DNA of 64,000 bases from positions 15,897,457 through 15,961,456 of the forward strand of contig NC_135564.1 of the NCBI RefSeq assembly GCF_964340395.1, read 5' to 3'. This stretch comes from Glandiceps talaboti. Taxonomy: Eukaryota > Hemichordata > Enteropneusta > Spengelidae. Positions 1 through 23,000 of this stretch are shown piece after piece. The first letter of the stretch is position 1. Every line of letters begins with the position of its first letter. The translations under genes and the position numbers were made by a program. Under the pieces are notes generated by a model, which was given only the letters and a program-made list of their open reading frames with translations, had not been told where the DNA came from and did no database searches.

Positions 1-757
1 CTTTCAGTTTTGTCAACTATGAGACCATTGAATACAATAAGAAACTTGCAAACCTTCCATCTGGAAGGTATCATGCATCTTGAATTGTTGCTCAAACTCT
101 ACATTTACATGTATACTACGACACCATTGGCAGTATTTATTTTTTCCACTATTGTTTGTATACATTATTAGCTTGATTGTAAGAGGTAGTACGCCCTCTA
201 AGCCAATTTTATGCAACACACAAATCTTTTGTTTTTACCTACTGCTTACTATGACCTTGGTACAAATGTATGTTGGTGAAATGTCCAGCTTATACAGTGT
301 ATACCATGCAGACAGTTGCAGCATACAGCTATGAATTAAATCATAAACAAAAAAAACAAAACATTTTATTCTTCATATTTGAATAGCATTAATTCAGTAT
401 AACCATTTACATTCTCTCAATAAAATTGCAGCAATATTTTTTGTTGTTGAGGAAACAAGAATTGAAAAAATATTTTAGTGTAAATTTTTTTGAGTATCCT
501 ATTGTGAAATCATCAGATCCTGGAGTGTTTGCTTTCTTTCATATATTATACCTAAATACCAGGATTGAGTTATACCAGTGTCAAGTAACGAATGAGTGTG
601 CTTCAGAATACAATATGTAACGCGTGGTAGGCAACAAAAATTGCGTTCAAAAACCGTCTAAACTCAGCCTGTGCCCCCTTAATTGAAATTCTAGTCTCTC
701 TCTAGTTTGGTAGGAACACATCTTACTCAAATCCAGTCTTTGTGAATGATTCTGTAG
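1..757 (+). other. Intron of paralogue 1, no exon seen
   Basis: AT-rich. ORFs of 64-84 codons here show no ADAM similarity, and the expected segment before YGSYDE (with a Cys-x-Leu-Tyr block) was not found. The only repeat noted is TAAACTCxGCxTGTGCC at about 658, which recurs near 33401. Confidence 0.6.
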
Positions 758-10316
<9,559 letters not shown>

Positions 10317-10321
10317 ATAAA

Positions 10322-10720
10322 ATATTGTATGCAATCCCACCCTAACTATCCTGTAGACACCCCTATTTTGATTTAAATGGTATCTTCCAGTCATCTTGTA
10401 ACTTGAGCTTGTATCAAGAGTGTGTTACTGATAGGGAAATACAAAAAAATGTAGATAAACACACATATCTAATCTAATTATCGTGTAGACACCCCTATTT
10501 TATGTTAAATGGTATCTTCCAGTCATCTCATTTTGAGCTTATACCAAGAATGTGCTACTGACAGGAAATATATAAAAACAGTCATAAATATAGTATGCAT
10601 TGCCATCGTGTAGCTCTCATTAAAGACCCCTATTTTATTAAAATGATTTCTGCCACTCATTTCATAACTTGAGCCGATGCCAAAAGCATGTTATTTACAG
10701 GGAAACATTGGAATGGCGTA
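10322..10720 (+). repeat. Tandem triplication of about 130 bp in the 3' flank of paralogue 1
   Basis: GTAGACACCCCTATTTT recurs at about 10353 and 10483, and a variant with AAAGACCCCTATTTTAT at about 10623. Each is followed by ATGGTATCTTCCAGTCATCT- and GAGCTT-like words, and the unit ends with a CAGGGAAA-like word. Probably in the 3' UTR. Confidence 0.75.
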
Positions 10721-11345
10721 GGAATCTTACATATATAGTATCTGTGACAGAACTGCAGAAGTCAGTTCCCAACAAAACGATCTTATCTTCAAAATTTTAT
10801 GTAGTACAAAAAATGTATAAAAATAGAGGTGAATAGCGCCCTCGCATGGTCATTACTGATGCAAATAGAGTATTTGAACCACAATATAAATGCATAAAAA
10901 AAGAAAACTTAATTCTACAGGTAAAAAACTCTGACCAACTTCCACCCAGATTATGTGTGTGTAAATATGTAAATTACCAAGAAAAAGTATTCATAAAAAA
11001 CACTAATTGTTTGCAATATGCAAATCAGAATTCTCAGTTTTGTAACTTATATGTCAATATAATAATATCTTGTCAGTGGAGAAAAAAATCAAAAAGAAAT
11101 GTTTTAAACGCGTTCTCGAAAGCATTTTAAAATAATTTTGAAAATGTAACTATACTGGTAATAATATATATATATATTGATTATTGATTGATTGATTTAT
11201 AGATTGATTGGTGGCCTCTGTAATGTAGGGACATATCTTATTCAAATTTTACCAAGAAATGGAACTTTGTAGGAACGACATAAATTTTTTTTTTAAATTT
11301 GTAACTTTAACTACCTTCAATAATATTGTTTACTGATTTGCCCGT

Positions 11346-11680
11346 GTAGCGACTCGTATATATGAGTGACCTAAGGGGCTTTATCACTACGAGTCACTAT
11401 ATGAGTGATGACAAGACCCCATAGGTCACAAGTATTTTCCAGTTGAATGAAGAAAATAATTGGAGAATAACATAATTTTACCAGCACCAGTAATATCAAA
11501 GAAAAATTGGGGAAAGTAATGACAATTTTGAATGTTTTAACTCAAATTTAGAACACAGCAAAACTAGTGACATAGACATGCGTTATCGTGACATAGATGC
11601 ACGTTGTCGTGACATAGAACAACCAGAGTATATATTACCTGTTTTTTGTTCAACTTGGCTCATGCACAGTCTTTATACAT
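11346..11680 (+). mobile_element. Palindromic dispersed element (family P), copy 2
   Basis: Core GAGTGACCTAAGGGGCTTTA...CCCCATAGGTCAC. The tail has ACCAGCACCAGTAATATCAA and direct sub-repeats GTGACATAGAC...CGTGACATAGATG...CGTGACATAGAAC, ending near GTTCAACTTGGCTCATGCAC. Confidence 0.75.
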
Positions 11681-12244
11681 GAGTAGAACTAATGCAAATC
11701 AAAACATGTCACAATTTTCCTGGGAATCTGTTCATGTAATCAATGCATCTATAAATGCAAGGACCAATTTTCTTACACCACACCTTTATAGAAAAAAACT
11801 GTGAAAAAACTGGAGAAATAGAATGGTATGATTTAGTGAATCATATACTATGTGCCTTAATTTTTATCAAAATTTGATGTTTTTGTCAGATATTCCATTT
11901 TTTTTAGTTATTTTGGTGCTGATAATGTAACAACTTTGTGATATTAAGTTTACACCATTATTTTGATGACCTTTGACATAACCTTTGACCTTTCTCAAAA
12001 CAATTTAGAAGACTGTCAACAAAATCGTAGTTGATTGATAAATAGAAGTTTGAGTTTATAAGGATGAATATGTCAGCTAGTAGTACACTAATTAAGTGGC
12101 CATGTTTTTATCAACACATTCTTCCATCAGATGCCACTTTCACTATAATACATATGAGAACAATTTGTCAGTCATCCGCAACCTTTACTATTAGATCAAA
12201 TGGTGAAACATTGCTTAAAGTAACTAATAATTTTTAACCCATAA

Positions 12245-12360
12245 AAGACTATAAGATATGTTGTCTCAATCGCTCCGCCTTCACCAGCCTGTTCTCGCTG
12301 AAAGGAGTTGGCCTCAGATCAATGTGTGAGGGCGCCCCAGTTTAGTCTGTTTACAGACTA
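12245..12360. mobile_element. Small MITE-like element, copy 2
   Basis: Shares AGACTATAAGATATGTTGTC, TTCACCAGCC, GTGTGAGGGCGCCC and TTACAGACTA with the copy at 4236-4320. It lies in the 3' flank of paralogue 1. Confidence 0.65.
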
Positions 12361-14355
12361 AACCCATGGTAGTTCATTGACCTGTACAAGTCACCACATC
12401 ATTAAAATCTTTGAAATGGAGTATAAAATAATAGGTATATTTTTAAAGTGCAGGCCTTTTTTTAAATGTAAGGCTTTTTTCTTTTAACCCACCAATGTAT
12501 TTCCAACCCTTCCTTGCCCTACCCATAATCCAGTAGAATGGTTTGATCCACACACATAGGAAAGCACTAGACTATTCCATTTTACATGACTGGTAGTAGG
12601 TTATGGGATTGCTTCATTAACTTTTTGTTTTCATGCATGGAGTCCTATATCCTTTGAATGTGTTTTACTCTCCTTTTGAAGTCCATTTGCCATCACCACC
12701 AGAAGGCACCATTCCTGTTCCATTTACCTGATTATGCAAATTGCTTGTTTCCACCCCAAGTCTGATCTCTATCCATTGCATTGTATCACGCATGAACAAA
12801 CCAGTATGATTTAATTGTTCCTCATTTATTTCCTCCAATCAGCATATGATTTTATTACCATACTCAAAATGTAAAAATTGTAAATTCAGGAAAAAAAACC
12901 AAAACATTTTTACAGTGAATAGCATGACATGAAAGAAAGGTAACAAAAGTACATCTTGTACAAATCTACACCTTGACTAATTCTTGTTTTAAAATAAATT
13001 ACCATTTTTGACCAAAACATGCAATCTTAGTTACCCTGTAGTAAGCAGATAAAAGACACTCACTCTCCAGAGCTCAGAACTCAATACTGGGTTTCACTTT
13101 CTAGTCGTCAAATTTAAGTTGTTCTGTTTTAGTTTTCCACTATACTTCCTTATTATTCAACACTCACAATTCTGTGCCAATGTTAAATAATGTCAAAGTA
13201 TAGCAATAACATAAAATGGAAAAATTTTCCTTCACGATGACCAGAAATTGTCATTAAGAGTTGTATGTACTGACCAGGTATTAGGCCAGGGATTATGTTT
13301 GTAATCAATGGACTAAGGACCACATGAAGGGAATTTTATGTCAGCACCTGTAAAATAACTATCACAGATTTAGAAGTATATCAATTTTTAGGAATAGTTG
13401 AATATGCCAACCATATATTATCATGCAACAAGAATTTACAAGTATACAAGACATCTTGGAAAAAATTTCCCTCTTTATTTTAAATTACGCACCATATTGC
13501 AACAGTTCAAAACTTGTGAATGAGGATGTAGAAAAATGAGGAATTTTTGTCTCCTGGTGATGTGGAAACAAGAAATTTTTAACATGTGGCTTCAACTGAA
13601 GAGTATTTACATACATATCTGGATGTGTTCACATAAATTGGAGATGCATTCCTAGCTGGAGGTTCTATTTAGGGTTATTACATGCTTGTAAAGTTGTATG
13701 CCAATGTGATACTTTTTACAACCAAGATCACTGCTGTGTGTAAAGTACGTACAATCTGCTCATCATTATAATTTACTCAAATGGTGATTTTCTTCCCTTT
13801 GGAAACACGTACCAAGCAGTTTGTACCTATTCATTAGTCTGCAGTAATTGCATCAGTGTGATGACACTTCATGGCTTACTGCAACATATTTTTTACTAAA
13901 GTAAAGATCAAGGTTAAAACACAGTATGTAAGTATAAGTTGTTGTTTTTTTTCCTCATTGGAAATGAATTCAATCAGGACTTTTGATTTTTTGATGATTT
14001 TTGATCAAGATATTGTCAATATTTCCAGTACTTAATTACAGTCCTCACCATATAATAATATTTATGTCTTTACTGATTATGAATATTCAATATTTTAGTA
14101 AATTATGCAATATTGGGTGCTATATGATATAGTATTTGTAACAAATATGGTATACATCGGGCTGCTGTAGGCATCGCAGCACAACCACTGCTTCATCCAG
14201 TTTTGTAGTATTGGTATCACTGCATGAAAGGGTGACGTTTCCGGTTCTGTTTACATGATGGTCTCACAACGGAATTGCCGAAAATCTGGAAATGCCACAT
14301 TTCCGATATGTGACTGTCATGTATACAAAACTGGAAATGCCACTCTTCATGCAGT

Positions 14356-14670
14356 GTATGCTTAGCATTTGAACTTCTATGTATGCTTAGCATTTGAACT
14401 GCTATGTATGCTTAGCATTTGAACTGCTATGTACGCTTAGCATTTGAACTGCTATGTATGCTTAGCTTTTGAACTGCTGTGTATGCTTAGCATTTGAACT
14501 GCTGTGTATGCTTAGCATTTGAACTGCTGTGTATGCTTAGCATTTGAACTGCTGTGTATGCTTAGCATTTGAACTGCTATGTATGCTTAGTATTTGAACT
14601 GCTATGTATTATAAGGATTTTGAACTGCTATGGATTATAAGGATTTTGAACTGCTATGTATATAGGATTT
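14356..14670 (+). repeat. 25-bp minisatellite, about 12 copies
   Basis: The unit GTATGCTTAGCATTTGAACT + GCTAT repeats every 25 bp. The last copies degrade to GTATTATAAGGATTTTGAAC. It lies in the region between the two genes. Confidence 0.93.
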
Positions 14671-16126
14671 TGAAAAGAGCACACTTTATACCTTTGAAAT
14701 GTGTACATTTCATTATAATATGCTAATTGAGCCATGTTTTGACTTGTGAAGTGTTTTGAGTTAGTGATGTCAGTACTCTGCTGTGACTGTGAGAGTGTAA
14801 GATGTGTTGCATTGTTCAGCCCTGATTGGCCTCCGTTTTGAGTGATGACTGATAGGGTGTGATAACACTTCATATCTTTCAGTCTGCATGTACTGAGTTC
14901 TGTCTCCTGTGACAGTTAGTACAGAATACAGTATTTGCTAGTATAATAACTAGTTCTTGTATCACAACCAAGGGTTAATTACATATTGTTTCACCTGTTC
15001 AGGTCGACCTACTTTGTCAAACTGTCTGTTTACTGGCTTTACTGTTAGGCGAAACATTACTCATGAGTAATAAGACCCCTTGGTTATGATAAAGCACTAA
15101 TTAATTATTAACTATATTTTACAAAACTGATGAACATATTTAAGAATAATATTTACTCTGTTGAAATATATCTTCCTGAGACTATGGTTAAAACCCAAAC
15201 GTGAAGTTGTAATTATTATGTTTTTTTCACTACACATGTGCAGATTATTTCCACTTCAGGTTTATAAGGTACGTACTCTTTAGATGAGTTTAGCAAATTT
15301 AAACATTGGCTGTACTGATGGCTTCCTTAAACTCATGCATATCCTGGACAAACGTATTTTGAAATTTTACAATGAAACTTTATTTTACTGCGCGTTTCAT
15401 GTTAGTGTTCACTGGCTCTGTTTGAAATAATCGCACAGAAACTGATAAAAAATTGCACATTCTGAATAGCAAGATTGAATGAGTACAGGTTGTTGCAAAA
15501 TTTTGTCTAAATGAAATGAACTAACGTGCCACCAAGCAGACATCAAATTCATACATGAAGACATTGGCACTCGTGTGTCTGCGTTTAGTTGCAGTACATT
15601 TAAATGGTTTATTTCATTTTCGACAAAATGCAGCAAGAAAGTGTGATCTTGCTACCTTAAAGTTTAGAATGTGTACGTATGGTTTCTGCATTTTTATAGC
15701 ACACAGAGACAGTGAACACTAATGTGAACTGGTCAGTATGTCACAATACAATATCTTGGCAACCACATCATGTAGTTGCAACACTTTTTTTTTGTTATTT
15801 ATATAGCCATTTCTGTAATAAGTTAACCTTATTTGTGTTTTACTTTTTTATACTGGTAAGTATAGCCATGTGTATGTTTTATGTATTTGTGTCAACAATT
15901 TGTTTTTACAGTTATAGTTTTTATTGTAGAAATGAACTCAGGGAGCAAAGTAATGCAATGCAAAAGTCTTGAAATGACATTTCTGGTCTGAATGTGCTTC
16001 CAAATAGCACCCCTAGTGGCCAAACCATATAATCTTTTGTTTTTCTTATAACAGGAATACTGGTATAGCTTATTCCCTTTTAAATTCTGTGTATGAACAC
16101 ATGTTATATTTCCATTGCATTGATTG

Positions 16127-16240
16127 TTGATCCTATATTTTGAATATTTAATTCCAAAGACTCCGTAAATTAGATTTGAATATTTAATTCCAAAGACTCT
16201 GTAGATTAGATTTGAATATTTAATTCCAAAAACTCCATAG
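16127..16240 (+). repeat. Three tandem copies of a 36-37 bp unit
   Basis: TTTGAATATTTAATTCCAAA followed by (G/A)ACTCCGTA-like sequence occurs three times in succession. Confidence 0.85.
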
Positions 16241-16737
16241 ATATACTGACTTACTGCTGTGTTAAAAGAAACATGATATCTGTTGATGATGGTTGTTTAA
16301 AACATTATGGTAACAGTGCTGTTTTTTTTGTTTACACACAATACACATTTGTAGTATTTTTGTCCAATTACCTCCCAAGTGCAAAGAAATGAGTAAGTAA
16401 AAAATAGTTTTTTATTCATTTTTTTTCTGATTTAGTTCATTTTTCATGTATCTTCTGAAATTCAGACACAAAACACAAATAATTAAGTTATAACCCTTTC
16501 CAGACAGGATTCAAGTTATCCTTATAATTATGATTCGACATGCAAAAACTATGAATCTTCAGTACGAACCCCTCAAGTTTCCCCATTTTAGAAAACAACT
16601 GTAAAAGTACACCCTGTCGCAGATTTGGACACCCCAAAAGTAGACACACCTGTATCAGAGAATTTGTCTCGTAGCAGGTGTTTCGTTAATGCAGCTAGTG
16701 ATATTTAGATCATCACTAATATTTCTTTCCTACCCTA

Positions 16738-16935
16738 GACTGTTGACAGTCATTCGTGCCTTTTTTGCTACGTTTCATCTAAAACAAAGTCGTCGCCTTG
16801 CTCCGTAGCACTGAAGACTAACACTTACTGTCAGTTCATATCGGTACACGTTAGAATTCAGTGCTATGGAGAGTGGCGATGACTTTGTTTTAGATGAAAC
16901 ATAGCAAAAAAAGGCACGAACGACTGTCAACTGTC
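16738..16935. mobile_element. Palindromic MITE with about 57-bp terminal inverted repeats
   Basis: Left arm words TGACAGTCATTCGTGCC, TTTTTTGCTACGTTTCATC and TAAAACAAAGTCGTCGCC have near-perfect inverted partners GGCGATGACTTTGTTTTA, GATGAAACATAGCAAAAAA and GGCACGAACGACTGTCA. The loop of about 80 bp is unique. Confidence 0.85.
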
Positions 16936-17977
16936 TATACATACCCATGTGTATAGCTTTTGTAATGTCAGGGGTAGGGATGGGTTGGTACATTGATATT
17001 GGTGTTCTGACAATCACCAGATGGACATAATATACACTGTATAATGTAAATTTGAATTGCAGTAATTCAAGTGAAATATTTGCTCCTTTTTCTGATCAGG
17101 TCTTCAGATTGTGTGCAATGTACTTTAATAATACATCATAAAAAAAATACTAGTAAATAATTTCATTGAAAATTTCTTGATTTTTAAATTGAAAATTTTG
17201 TACATTAAGCTGTACTTTGCACTTTTTTATGTGACTAGACGTGAACTTGTTTATTGACAAACACTGGATAGTTTTGAAGATGTGGGTTTCTTTAATGGGT
17301 TAGAAAGAAGCTATGTTTTTTTTAACATCTATGTCATTGACTTCCCTGGATGAACATGTGTTTGCTGTCGTATAAAGCTTGCCTGTAAACTATTAATCAA
17401 GTTTCAATTATGACATGGTGAGAAAAAGTTTGCTATTTTAACCAACTTTTAAAATTTTCGTGTAGAAATGCTGTGTAGTGTTCATATAATTACAAGTAGT
17501 TGCTATCACCCGTTCCAAGACTAACCCCCTTTCCTACCCAGGCTCCCTCCCTTAAAATGGAGTGGTCTGGGTCATTGAGGTCAGATATGTTACATTATGC
17601 TGAAGCCATCATGTAAGTAAATGATTTAGTGTAATGGATGAGTAATTTCATTGACAGTGGAATTCTTGATATCGTATTGTGTGCATTTTCTGGGTTTTGA
17701 AAAAAAAATGAATTGGAAAAAACATGACAAAAGATAGGCAGACTGCATCTGTGCATTTAATGTTGTTGATGAGTCTGTTCATAATGGTGACATTGTCAAT
17801 TTATGAGCCACAGCTGTGTAGGATTTGAATGGTTACATTTGTGTATATATTATGGTCATTGGGAGCTTTTATTTAATTTTTTTGTGGCGTTCACTTTGCT
17901 TTGGATAATACTATGATATGCTGTAATAAAGTTTACACATACTCATTCCTCATTCAGCGAGTGCATTGACATGTATA

Positions 17978-17991
17978 ACGCCCTCTTGCGG
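17978..17991 (-). promoter_or_regulatory. CTCF-like motif between the two ADAM10 genes
   Basis: The reverse strand reads CCGCAAGAGGGCGT, one base from the vertebrate CTCF core CCASYAGRKGGCRS. Function in this organism is inferred only. Confidence 0.4.
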
Positions 17992-18639
17992 CAAAGTGGA
18001 AACCTTGCAATTTCTTCTTTGAACTGTGTATATTTTTACAGTTTTGTTTTTATAAAATGATTTTTTGGAATAAAGAATTTATTGTAATTACAAAAAACAT
18101 TTGTTTTACATTGATAACTTTTTTCGTTATTGCGGATAGTTGAATAATATGCCATATTTTCCCCTATTTATCATGCTTACGTACCTCGGCTTGAGTTAGT
18201 CCAGAATAAGATCATTGATCATGACGAACAAACTTGGGAAAGAACTCATAACAGCAGACTAGATGCAATGTCAAGGATCGACGTAGATTTGTATTTCATC
18301 GGCATTTGATATGTGACCCTCCCCCAATCCCCCCAGCTCTCATTTCGCTGGTAATTTATGTCCAGTCCCTAATTACAACTACCTTCAGGACTGCACTATA
18401 CAGTTGCATTTAGTATTATAAAAATGTACGTGACTGAAGGCGTCAATGATATATTTCGAGTAATAAAAACAGAGAGGCATTACGATTCCGCATTCAGTTT
18501 GTTTTCCATGTTACGGACCGTAATGGCGATGCAATGGCAATTGAGGGTAAAACTTCACGCCACTTTCACTCGAAATGGTTTGATTTGAGAAAGTAACTAA
18601 ACTCTAAAGGAAAGTGTATTTTAATCACAGTTTGTTGTG

Positions 18640-19530
18640 TTTATCATAGACCCTTGTCAGACTTGTCTGAGATCAAATGTATAAAAGAAAATGAACAACA
18701 TAAAGAACAACAACACTTTAGCATTGAGCAGGCATCGTGTATTCAAACTTTACATGTTACTATAGCACAAGAGATTATCCAACAGGGTCATCAAACAGAA
18801 GGTAATACAGTCAGTATAAAGATCTTTCAAGAACATGCAGAAAAGGACGTTGGAATACTGTTTGATCCGAAATTAGATTTTAACAAGCACATCACAGTAA
18901 ATGAAAATACAAAAAACCGCGGCAAAGCAACTAGCACCTTCGTCTTCGCACTAATGAGCATACATGTATCTTGACCCGGAGACGTTTTTACCACCCTACA
19001 AATCGAAAATCTATGTTGAGAAGTCACTTTGACCACGCATGTCCTGTCTGGAACCCATAAATATTGAAATTATTGAAAATGTGCAAAGGAGATCTACTAA
19101 GCAACTGCCAGGATTTAAAGAACTTTCATATGAAGAAAGGTTGAAGAAACTGAATTTGCCAGTTCTCGCATATAGCTAGGAGAGTATGAGGTGATATAAT
19201 ATATATACATAGAATCATATACGACAGTGAAAAAGAGAATTTTCGAAAACTCAAGGCAGACTACGTTACTGAACAGGGATCACAACAAAGAGTTATACCA
19301 AGAACACAGCAACTTCAAACATACATTTCCAACTAGAGTTATATTAAAGTATTTGGAACAATCTTCCATCAATCAATTGCAAATGCACCCACTCTCAACA
19401 CAATCAAGAATCGTCTGGATAAGCATTGAAAAGACCATGACCTTATTCAACCACAAAACATATATAACTAGGAACAACAGAGCAACAACAAATGGTAGTA
19501 AAAAGACTGAGCTGACCATGGCATGATAGA
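18640..19530 (+). pseudogene. Decayed LINE reverse transcriptase, C-terminal region
   Basis: Broken frames read EKDVGILFDPKLDFNKHITV, then RSHFDHACPVWNP, then ELSYEERLKKLNLPVLAY and later NRLDKH. From family knowledge these match the C-terminal part of non-LTR (Jockey/CR1-type) reverse transcriptases (EKDLGVxFD, VRSHLEYxxPVWNP, LSYEERLKKLxLPTL). Several frameshifts and stops make it dead. It lies about 500 bp upstream of ADAM10 exon 1. Confidence 0.85.
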
Positions 19531-19539
19531 CTCGAGGCT

Positions 19540-20035
19540 ACACCGCATGGCCGCAAAGCCTGCGGTCGTCATAAAATAACTGCACAAGATCGCAAGAGCA
19601 AGAGCGTCTGGAATACTAGCGCCTCCACGCGACATTCTTTGGCAAAACAATGACCCCACCCGTTGACGTTTTTGTCGTTCGGGGGTTTCACACACCTTTG
19701 TTTGTGGAAATGTTTCTTTCTGGTATATAATAGTTTGAAACTTCAATGTATACTTTTGAAATGTTATGCTTATTGTATCAATTCAATGAAAAACGTTCTA
19801 AAACAATTCAATACTACTTTAAACAACGCATTTCCTATTTCTGCATCGAACAATTATCTGTTTTTGTTAGACTTACTGTAGACCCCCGTGTGATGACTAA
19901 CTGGCTCTGATCGACGCGGAAGTACTATGTTATAACACACACCGTTGTTTTGAACAAGAGACAGCCTTGAGTTCCAAAGTATCGCCATCGTACCATATAT
20001 ATCTGGAAGAAAATACCAAATCATCCACTTTAGCC
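19540..20035 (+). promoter_or_regulatory. Putative promoter and 5' UTR of ADAM10
   Basis: This stretch directly upstream of the start codon is locally richer in CpG and GC than its surroundings, especially 19540-19700. It contains TTGACGTTT near 19660, a CRE-like half site. The start codon context is GCCATGA with G at -3. No TATA box could be assigned and the transcription start is not determined. Confidence 0.4.
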
Positions 20036-20084
20036 ATGATACTGAGGATATTTACGTTATCGCTTTTATTTGTCGCCGTAGCAT
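20036..20084 (+). CDS. ADAM10: ADAM10 exon 1: signal peptide
   Basis: Encodes [16 protein letters not shown], a hydrophobic leader, then one base of the next codon. The donor is T|GTAAGT. The frame continues into exon 2 as [11 protein letters not shown], matching the QYGNPLNKYI start of the human prodomain, which confirms the start. Confidence 0.88.
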
Positions 20085-23000
20085 GTAAGTCGCCATTTTG
20101 TAAACTTACTGATGTTTTCTGTGTGACCATATTTACTAATACTATGATGATGATGAGAGCGTACCAAACATTTTGTAAATGACATTCAGCATCCGGATCA
20201 TTCATACTTTTATGGTTAAAATACTCGTTTGTCTCGTAAATTTCCACCGAACGTCGAACGTAAATGACACATTTTAAAACCAAAATGTAAATAAAGAATA
20301 GTTAGTTGTATTTTTAAAAATGCCCAACTCGGAAAAAGGGCGTCAGAACTTTGGAGGCATTTGGGTCCCGAGTGTTTTGGAACAGATACTATTACTAATA
20401 CTAACAATACAGGCAATAAAGACATCGTAAATTAAACTCCTTCGTGTATATTTACAAGGAAATGGCTTTGTAGAATTGAAAGACAAATTTTTAAGGATGT
20501 GCAGATGCATTATATTGGTGGAATAAATACGTGTACATTTGTATGACACAGAAATTGTTCATTTGTAAGAATCTCACCAAAAAAGACAGTACGTTGTACA
20601 ACGTATTGGGTGAGGTTGTTCCTTCCGTAGTACTTCTAGTGTTTTTTGTCTGATCCCAAAGAGTTGAATATCGGTATGTAAATCAATACTGAAGTATTTA
20701 TTTGACAGTTCAGTACATCAATCACATGGTGACCATGCATTTATCTTGGCAACTTTGAGACAGGTTCTTAAACTGTTCAAATAACAGTTATTGACTAACT
20801 CAGTTCTACTTTGCACCTTTGGAGAATATATATAAGGAAGGGCTCGGACTACCAAACAATTTGGTGGTCTGAGGATATGGTGATCAGGGTTAGGGATTCC
20901 AATTCAAAAGTCTAGATGCTACTTATGGTATACTTTACCACCAGAGAGATCTCGATGCCATGGAGAGCCCTAGACTAGCTTGATAGCCCAGAGACTTGCT
21001 TATCTGGCTTGAATAATAGTATGTTGTTTGTCAGAAGGCTGTCAAGCCAGTGTGTGAAATCTCTAGACCAGAATCTGTTCCGGTCTAATGTACATGATGT
21101 ACCACCAGATCAAGGGTTCTTTTTACACTGTGTACATGTACATGATATTCTAATTGCTGTTCATGTAAACTACATGTATATATTCCTAGCTGTCGTAAAA
21201 GTTACAGGGACAGTGTAGGATTTTGGCGAATATGATTCGCAGAAGAATTGGTTCATCAAACAGGTGGCAAACTATGTTGTAACTAGTTTGGATGCCAACA
21301 TGGTTTCTAACTTAGTCTAGTTCCTATACTGTATCATTACGATTTACACCTCCACTCACAAGAGACAACGTTGACATCCAGACTCTCTCTAACTGAGTGG
21401 AGGTGTAAATCCTAACAATACCGTAGAGGAACTAGACTAGTGTATGTTGTAACACACCCCAATCTGTTTCCCCATGTTAAGATTTGTCAATACGTATGTG
21501 GTCACATGGTATTGACCATTTTTACACTGTTCAACTCAAAATGACATCACCTGTCAATGTTTTTTCGTGATAATGCTTGTCCAGGCATCATCACAACAAA
21601 TTGCTGATGACATCATATGTGTTTGTCACATCAAATGAATACATTGTTCTTCCCACTAACATACCCACACATCATGGTAAATTTGCATGAATGGGGTGAT
21701 TTGTTCTGCAAATGATTTTCTTTTGTTCCTACATTTCCTTTTCAAGCATTGTTGTATGACATGACCCAGGGGAGGACACTAGAATATTGCAGCACCAGCT
21801 ACAGATGGAGTGACTGTTCTTGATGAACAATCTGTGTTGGGGTGACCCGTAGTCCCTTGAGGAACCAGATGTACATGTACCGGTACATGTATGATGTTGC
21901 CCTCTAGATCAGTCAACATCGGCTTTAAGTTTTATAAACAATACCCCTGAGCATGCAGGTACATACAAATATATGTTTCTCCTCCACTGTCTATGCTTTA
22001 AGGATATCTGTCATACACAGTGTTTAGATCCTTGACAGAAAGGGAGACATCTTACAAGTAAATGTTGATACCAATACCTTGCACACCATCGTGGTACCAC
22101 ATTTTGTGTAAAAGACTGGTAAAATCTCACCACTCATCACCCTTAATAACACAGGGTAACAAAACAAGTCACATGCATATTTCTACTGGAGTGTTTCATC
22201 TCAGTGCAGGATGTGAATGAAATCGTGACATGCAGGTGACAATAGAGGTACATGTACATGTATTGTTGTCTAAAAACACTTTGAGTTCATTTCCACAACA
22301 ACATTCGCTCTAGTAGTACAGTGTATAAAGATTTGCCAATGCTGATTGATGTGTTTGTTAAGGGAGGTGCTATATTGATGTACATGTATATAGGCATAGT
22401 GTGTATTTGGAAATAATAATTCAAGGGAAAAAAAAAAATTCCCTACTGAAATTGGGCGTTATCGGAACCACAATTTTTTTTTCATTGGCGTTATCGTATA
22501 TTCACCTAGCATGAAATATTTAACACTGTTAAACCATTGAAAAAAAAAATTTCAATTTGTCTTAATGTGTTAGAGAGAAAAGTCAATAAACCAAATATGA
22601 ATTGTTAGTATGTGTACATACATGGTATCATAGTCTACATGTATATGCACATTTCTAGTCAGAGGTCAATTAGGTTCACAGGAAAGTTTAGTCATGCTTC
22701 GAAGAAAGTAGGCGTAAATTGCAAGGAATTGGTTTAATGTGTCAGCGAACTTTGTTACGAGTGCTGTCAGTAGAAACCCATGGTAAGTACATGTACACTG
22801 GGGTACAAATGTACATGTATGTAGATAGGTTTAAATACTAGGGTTTGAATATGTGGTTGTCACATTAGTGTTATCTTAGCAGTGAAGCCATACAACTTAC
22901 ATGTGTGTACATACATATATTTGTATGTAGGATCCTTCGTTTGTTCCGGGCCAACCTTTTTTTTATAACTCTGCCAGACAACTGTTTTTCATACCTGTAT

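Larger units (their letters stand above)
10720..14350 (+). other. 3' flank of paralogue 1 with no recognised gene
   Basis: Apart from family P copy 2 and the small MITE at 12245-12360, this is AT-rich sequence without exon-like homology. The 94-codon ORF at 10846-11130 shows no recognisable domain and is very AT-rich. Confidence 0.55.
14670..18600 (+). other. Between the two genes, no gene recognised
   Basis: Holds a 36-bp triplicate at 16127-16240 (TTTGAATATTTAATTCCAAA), the palindromic MITE at 16738-16935 and poly(A)-signal-like hexamers near 17924 and 18069. The short ORFs have no recognisable similarity. Confidence 0.5.

Noticed and set aside
426-620. 64-codon ORF upstream of exon a
   Set aside because: No similarity to the expected ADAM10 segment; AT-rich intronic chance ORF.
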